Positions 8,801 to 10,222 of a DNA stretch of 10,222 bases are shown one piece after another. Made by a program: the position numbers and the translations under genes. This DNA comes from Candidatus Rifleibacteriota bacterium (lineage in GTDB: Bacteria > Riflebacteria > Ozemobacteria > Ozemobacterales > Ozemobacteraceae). Every line of letters begins with the position of its first letter. Within the stretch, counting starts at the first letter, position 1. Location of the stretch: NCBI GenBank assembly GCA_029565415.1, contig JAKQOH010000040.1, positions 1-10,222 on the forward strand, given 5' to 3'. The notes under the pieces were generated by a model that saw nothing but the letters and a program-made list of their open reading frames with translations, did not search any database and was not told where the DNA came from.

Positions 8801-9155
8801 CGCCGAGTTCAAGGACCGGAACGTGATGATCGAGGCCGCCGGCTCGGGCATCACGCGCAGCCAGGCCTACTATCCCAACTCGCTCGGCATCCGGATGATG
8901 GAGACCTACGGCCAGGTGGCCGTGACGGCCGCCGACTCGGGATCCCCACAGCCGCAGGTGTATATCAAGGTGTTCGCCCGCCTCAAAGACGGCCAGACAG
9001 TGTTCTATAAAGATGGATATACAGATCTCCGGGGCCGCTTCGATTACGCGTCGCTCAGCACCAACCGTCTCGAACAGGTCGAGCGGTTCTCGATCCTGAT
9101 CATGAGCGACGCCCTCGGCTCGGTCGTTCGCGAGGCCGCCCCACCAAGCATGTGA
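2817..9155 (+). CDS. Giant exported macroglobulin-like multidomain protein (2112 aa), no thioester
   Basis: The start at 2817 follows GAGGAGG and opens with a Sec signal peptide (GVKILLALAVFLAC core, cleavage probably after V-R-A21). C15 fits a lipobox poorly, so a soluble periplasmic or exported product is likelier. About 45-415 is almost all helical, solenoid-like. About 416-960 is a series of beta domains resembling the MG domains of the alpha-2-macroglobulin superfamily: FLPTNREVIGTADPIALRV, ITEPGIYVVEL, HVFSVYDEANNPVKDAVL, VENLA-type strands near 683-706. About 1150-1315 is helical. About 1318-1425 is a Pro-rich then acidic linker. Further beta domains (about 1500-1655), helical repeats (about 1665-1900) and a C-terminal beta domain (about 1920-2112) with TDLRGRFDYASL follow. 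No CxEQ thioester exists at any cysteine. Thioester macroglobulins trap proteases; without it that activity is not expected, and function is unknown. No membrane anchor is visible at the C-terminus. It has its own transcription unit after the serC terminator. Confidence 0.88.
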   Translation: MGVKILLALAVFLACSLGVRAGEIGFDESFSLADDREVPLKQLIPGTDEHYYYTCLHLQNRGEYQKVDELVAQWIKRSSYTSQVQEILNRQALLKYPTDPKGSLAYLADKLNLRFQHQKKHLRQTTKHPSRLDPNLISRNAFQTRAFAQYEDLSGCEDAALDVLRASDLDPARRRHLLSRMSRPDGGAALARLVVDDLNAENSGGFGSLAIHAKLTREQLEECAKLAPELLTMTSFVNAMLARLQPPADTDIRFDLKEKEAYLTRLWAFAESLPPVHNSLKACILFHRLRHDQSLGIHDKDRFLAYLKLPRAQFYMNARWLRTEENRRFPVDLSADFSTSTQLPAIGNDEPLVRAYLQEFLAGADDPGMFREYLESGWLTRLFAETKLLNGSPNPERWYSLLQATDLQGLRELVDIEFLPTNREVIGTADPIALRVAVKNVPTLIIKVFRINAFTHYRETGEELTTGIDLDGLVPNEEKLVTSREPEIRRHVETFSFPQITEPGIYVVELIGNGKSSRALIRKGRLALTQRIGAAGHVFSVYDEANNPVKDAVLWLAGHEYTADQRGEFTIPFTTQPGSRKLIIRRGSFASLHEFNHLSESYELGGGFLVARESLLEGQIATVAVRADLTVNGFPAAISLLKHPRLTVTTVDHEGVSAAKEFPEPRLSNAEETLVSFRVPENLARITFSLTGKVDNLSQGKKTDLSISRTIELNGIQATDRIESLFVRHLPEGYTLELLGKTGEPLADRPIQVQVKHRLFREPFHGVLQTAANGRIDLGPLPEIEEVVLTSPAGCSIRVTPATDWHTLPGTIHALASAPILVPVSSREDIPVGELISLFETRGGAYVTDGIARVKRQDGYLSIEGLDAGDYELFVKPLARPITIRVTRGKPEGTFLLSASRYLQTRSVPPVQITGVDHDAASGLVRIHLKHATTSTRVHVLATRYQPDDDLLASLANRGVPDPVQIRCLLPLSRYLSGRTIGDELRYVLERKYATIFPGNMLRRPGLLLNPWSLRKTDTSTDEAAKGDAWASVPEAEPSVAGSGGGFAAKDAAQGGESAYASLNFLPRPAFSRFNLKPDQNGLVTLPTAELESRRQLHVIAIDLADVACRELALPDQACEPLDLRMSRGLDPQSHHSEQKNVTLASAGSTFTLEEASSAKMEVYDTLGSVYTLFTALNADPAMTEFSFILGWPSKSPEEKRALYSKYACHELNFFLFRKDPDFFRHVINPYLVSKKDKTFLDHWLLGDDLRRYLEPWAYGRLNVVERILLARRIEGEWEATKRHVGDLFDLIPPDAEKFNRLFAAALKGSALETDTIGGIKADRKKKAMAPPPPPPPPSAAPSGRSGGLLSRLRDSAPPAKPMAMPSPQASRAGKAQRREAFAADEEDRNVDMPMEASEFEASAEGFDIDADVSKREQARPSFRQLDKTEEWVENNYWHLPIERHTAELIKVNGFWRDFAACPADRPFLSTRLAEAANSFPEMMFALSLLDLPFTAPAHELTQDGSRLHLKPGCDVVIFHQEIKPAAAPEKGSAILIGQNFFARDDRYRFENEERFDKFVTEEFQTTRVYGCQIVLTNPTSARKKVDLLLQIPNGALPVELGFFTRSRHQVLDPFSTVTVEYFFYFPKPGSFTQFPVHVAENGRYIGSAEPFTFTVVDEPTRFDTTSWEYISQNGSDDEVLTYLRNNNIDRLDLEQIAFRMADADFFRKTLDLLQARHVYHQTLWSYGLKHGDVPVIREYLRHSALPRTCGTTLVSPLLTLDPVERFDYQHREYWPLVNARVYQLGKKRKILNAQFLQQYQALLADLRYHPSLTDTDLMAVVYYLLLQDRAEEALRFFDRVKDPAVMNTIQYNYFKAYLAFSRRQPEQAVEIAASYEKYPVDRWRNLFRDVLAQAKEITGSASAVIDEEDRDQQQARLADTAPTLELKVENREITLRYKNMQGCRLNFYLMDLELLFSRNPFVQDVTGQFAIIHPNATLTVELPAGRDVLTIPLPAEFKDRNVMIEAAGSGITRSQAYYPNSLGIRMMETYGQVAVTAADSGSPQPQVYIKVFARLKDGQTVFYKDGYTDLRGRFDYASLSTNRLEQVERFSILIMSDALGSVVREAAPPSM
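6807..6830 (+). repeat. Eight-proline tract within the interdomain linker
   Basis: Eight consecutive proline codons encode residues 1331-1338 of the giant protein, using CCC, CCG, CCT and CCA rather than a pure codon repeat. The mixture argues for selection on the peptide more than replication slippage. The tract follows a basic patch (RKKK) and precedes a Ser/Pro/Gly/Ala-rich stretch and an acidic stretch. It marks a flexible hinge between the two halves of the protein. Such a run would slow ribosomes lacking EF-P. Confidence 0.85.
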
Positions 9156-9162
9156 GCGAATC

Positions 9163-9178
9163 TGGCAACAATCTTGCT
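9163..9178 (+). promoter_or_regulatory. Candidate sigma54 (RpoN) promoter for the cysteine-rich exported protein
   Basis: TGGCAACAATCTTGCT matches the -24/-12 consensus TGGCAC-N5-TTGCW at 10 of 11 defined positions. The invariant GG (9164-9165) and GC (9176-9177) are exactly 10 bp apart, and a C precedes the TGGC as preferred. Transcription would start near 9189, about 40 nt before the ATG at 9229. It lies in the 73-bp gap after the giant gene, which is where a promoter is expected. A sigma54 promoter would require an NtrC-type activator, whose gene and binding site I do not see. Confidence 0.6.
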
Positions 9179-9228
9179 GGAATATTCTCACGGATGAGCC
9201 CTTCCGGAATTCAATCAAGGAGAATCCC

Positions 9229-9768
9229 ATGAAACGCCTTTCCCTGATGATCCTGTTTTTCGTGACCCTGCTGGCGACCACGGCCGTCTCGGCTCAGACC
9301 CCGGCCTCGGCCCCTCTTCCTGCGCTGACCGATGTCCGCTACGAGGAGTGCCCGGTGATGGGCGGGAAGGTGCAGCCCGACGTGATGACCGTGCATGAGG
9401 GCAAGATCTACCGGTTCTGCTGCCCTGGCTGCATCGACACGTTCAAAAAAGATCCGGCCGCGACCATCGCGAAGATCAAGAACCCCACCGAAGTCCCGCT
9501 GAAGGTGACGAATGCCGACGGGATCTGCCCCGTCTGCGGCAAGGCGGCCAGTGCCGAGTTCTTCCGCATCGACGGCGACACCGTCACCTATTATTTCTGC
9601 AAGGATTGCATCGGCAAGGAAGCCCTCAAAGCCGCCCCTTCGGCCACGCCTGCTCCTGAGGCCGCATCCGGCGCGGCGATCGCCCCGGCCGCCGCCGACG
9701 CATCGGCCGACCCGGGAGCCTGCGGGGATTGTTCCTCCTGCGGGGCCTGCCCCTCTGCCGGCAAGTGA
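9229..9768 (+). CDS. Exported YHS/TRASH-type cysteine-rich protein, probable metal binder
   Basis: A 179-residue protein with a Sec signal peptide (MKRLSLMILFF..., cleavage probably after AVSA22), so it should act in the periplasm. Residues 41-76 form a YHS/TRASH-type module: CPVMGG (C41), then EGKIYRFCCPGCIDTFKKDP (C64, C65, C68). Residues 100-127 hold a second module, CPVCG (C100, C103) and YYFCKDC (C124, C127), a zinc-ribbon-like four-cysteine arrangement. A linker rich in Ala and Pro (about 135-163) leads to a tail with C165, C168, C171 and C174, that is CxxCxxCxxC. All 12 cysteines of the mature protein lie in these modules. YHS/TRASH domains are associated with sensing or carrying metals such as copper or zinc; the metal here is unknown. 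The start follows AAGGAG at 9217-9222. A sigma54-type promoter precedes it and a hairpin follows it, so it may be transcribed alone. No downstream metal transporter is visible. Confidence 0.85.
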   Translation: MKRLSLMILFFVTLLATTAVSAQTPASAPLPALTDVRYEECPVMGGKVQPDVMTVHEGKIYRFCCPGCIDTFKKDPAATIAKIKNPTEVPLKVTNADGICPVCGKAASAEFFRIDGDTVTYYFCKDCIGKEALKAAPSATPAPEAASGAAIAPAAADASADPGACGDCSSCGACPSAGK

Positions 9769-9798
9769 CCCGATCCTGCCGTTCCTGACAAGCTGATC

Positions 9799-9834
9799 CG
9801 CAGAGGCGGGCATCTCCCGCCTCTGCGAATTTCT
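9799..9834 (+). terminator. Probable terminator after the cysteine-rich protein gene
   Basis: CGCAGAGGCGGG (9799-9810) and CCCGCCTCTGCG (9816-9827) form a perfect 12-bp stem with a CATCT loop, beginning 30 nt after the stop codon. The following AATTTCT is a weak U-tract, so termination may be partial or rho-assisted and some readthrough into the membrane protein gene is possible. Confidence 0.75.
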
Positions 9835-9875
9835 CGATCCGAGGCCACAGGCGCCGCGAAAGAAGAGCACCAGAG

Positions 9876-10222
9876 ATGAGTCACCCTGGCGTCCGCTCCC
9901 TGTGGGGAGGTCTGATTGCCATCATCGTCATCATCCATCTTCTCGCAGGGCTTCACACCGGTCTTCTCCTCCAACGTTCCGCCGCGAGCCGTGCCGAGCT
10001 CCTCACGGATGCCCTGCTCGAAAGCGCCGAACAGACCCTCCAGGCCAGCCATTACCTGGAAGAGCGTGTCAGCGCGAAGCTCCGTTCTATAGCATACGAT
10101 ATCGCCTCCGCTCCTGGCCGGCCCGATCCCGAGCAACTCGCGAATCTCGTCCGGCGAAACGAGATCCGGTCGATCACCCTGTATGACTCCTCCGGCAGCC
10201 TGCTCCTCAGCAGTCCTCCAGG
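9876..10222 (+). CDS. Membrane protein, probable two-component sensor N-terminus (partial)
   Basis: An open frame runs from ATG 9876 to the right edge, 115 codons and counting. The protein starts MSHPGVRSLWGG and has one clear membrane helix at about residues 9-32 (LIAIIVIIHLLAGLHTGLLL), with R34 just after it. Next comes a long amphipathic helix (about 35-80, with SAEQTLQASHYLEERVSAKL). Then RRNEIRSITLYDSSGSLLLSS (about 93-113) has the strand-Asp-x-x-Gly-strand pattern of extracytoplasmic PAS/Cache-like sensor domains. This arrangement is usual at the start of membrane histidine kinases, and also of chemoreceptors and diguanylate cyclases; the output domain is outside the window, so the class cannot be decided. 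The Shine-Dalgarno is modest (GAAGAG at 9862-9867, 8 nt from the ATG). It lies 107 bp after the cysteine-rich gene, in the same direction, beyond a hairpin. Confidence 0.65.
   Translation, partial: MSHPGVRSLWGGLIAIIVIIHLLAGLHTGLLLQRSAASRAELLTDALLESAEQTLQASHYLEERVSAKLRSIAYDIASAPGRPDPEQLANLVRRNEIRSITLYDSSGSLLLSSPP

Noticed and set aside
5733..9281. An 1182-residue open frame on the minus strand opposite the giant gene
   Set aside because: It is antisense to a frame with a signal peptide, a good ribosome-binding site and coherent domains. Its translation is rich in Arg, Glu, Val and Leu with no recognisable motif, which is typical of a GC-rich shadow frame.

Overview
The window is GC-rich bacterial chromosome with third-position-GC codon use, strong Shine-Dalgarno sites and Sec-type signal peptides on two products. 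This fits a Gram-negative-type bacterium with a periplasm. Phylum cannot be fixed from the sequence alone. The giant macroglobulin-like protein recalls large secreted proteins of Planctomycetes and related deep-branching phyla, but that is only an impression. I see no mobile element, CRISPR array, tRNA or rRNA, and the synteny looks like ordinary core chromosome.

Layout. (1) Positions 1-299, minus strand: N-terminal part of a DEDD-superfamily 3'-5' exonuclease (RNase D / WRN-exonuclease type) that runs off the left edge. (2) Positions 300-554: a divergent control region with a strong sigma70-type promoter for serA, a weaker candidate promoter for the exonuclease gene, and two inverted repeats. 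(3) Positions 555-2645: serA-serC, the first two steps of serine synthesis from 3-phosphoglycerate, with a perfect hairpin between the genes and a textbook intrinsic terminator after serC. (4) Positions 2817-9155: one 2112-residue exported protein with a helical N-terminus, macroglobulin-like beta domains, a proline-rich and charged linker, further beta and helical regions, and a C-terminal beta domain. It has no CxEQ thioester. (5) Positions 9229-9768: a small exported cysteine-rich protein with a YHS/TRASH-type domain, a second four-cysteine module and a CxxCxxCxxC tail, preceded by a near-consensus sigma54 promoter. (6) A perfect 12-bp hairpin, then the start (9876 to the right edge) of a membrane protein whose N-terminus resembles a two-component sensor.

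How they relate. serA and serC form a self-contained biosynthetic operon. SerA is the short form without a regulatory ACT domain and has Arg-Arg where the NAD-selecting acidic residue usually sits. The most interesting part is the right half: a giant thioester-less macroglobulin-like exported protein, a sigma54-controlled periplasmic metal-binding candidate and a membrane sensor in the same orientation. The last two may form a metal- or envelope-stress circuit similar in logic to ZraP-ZraSR. That link is inference.
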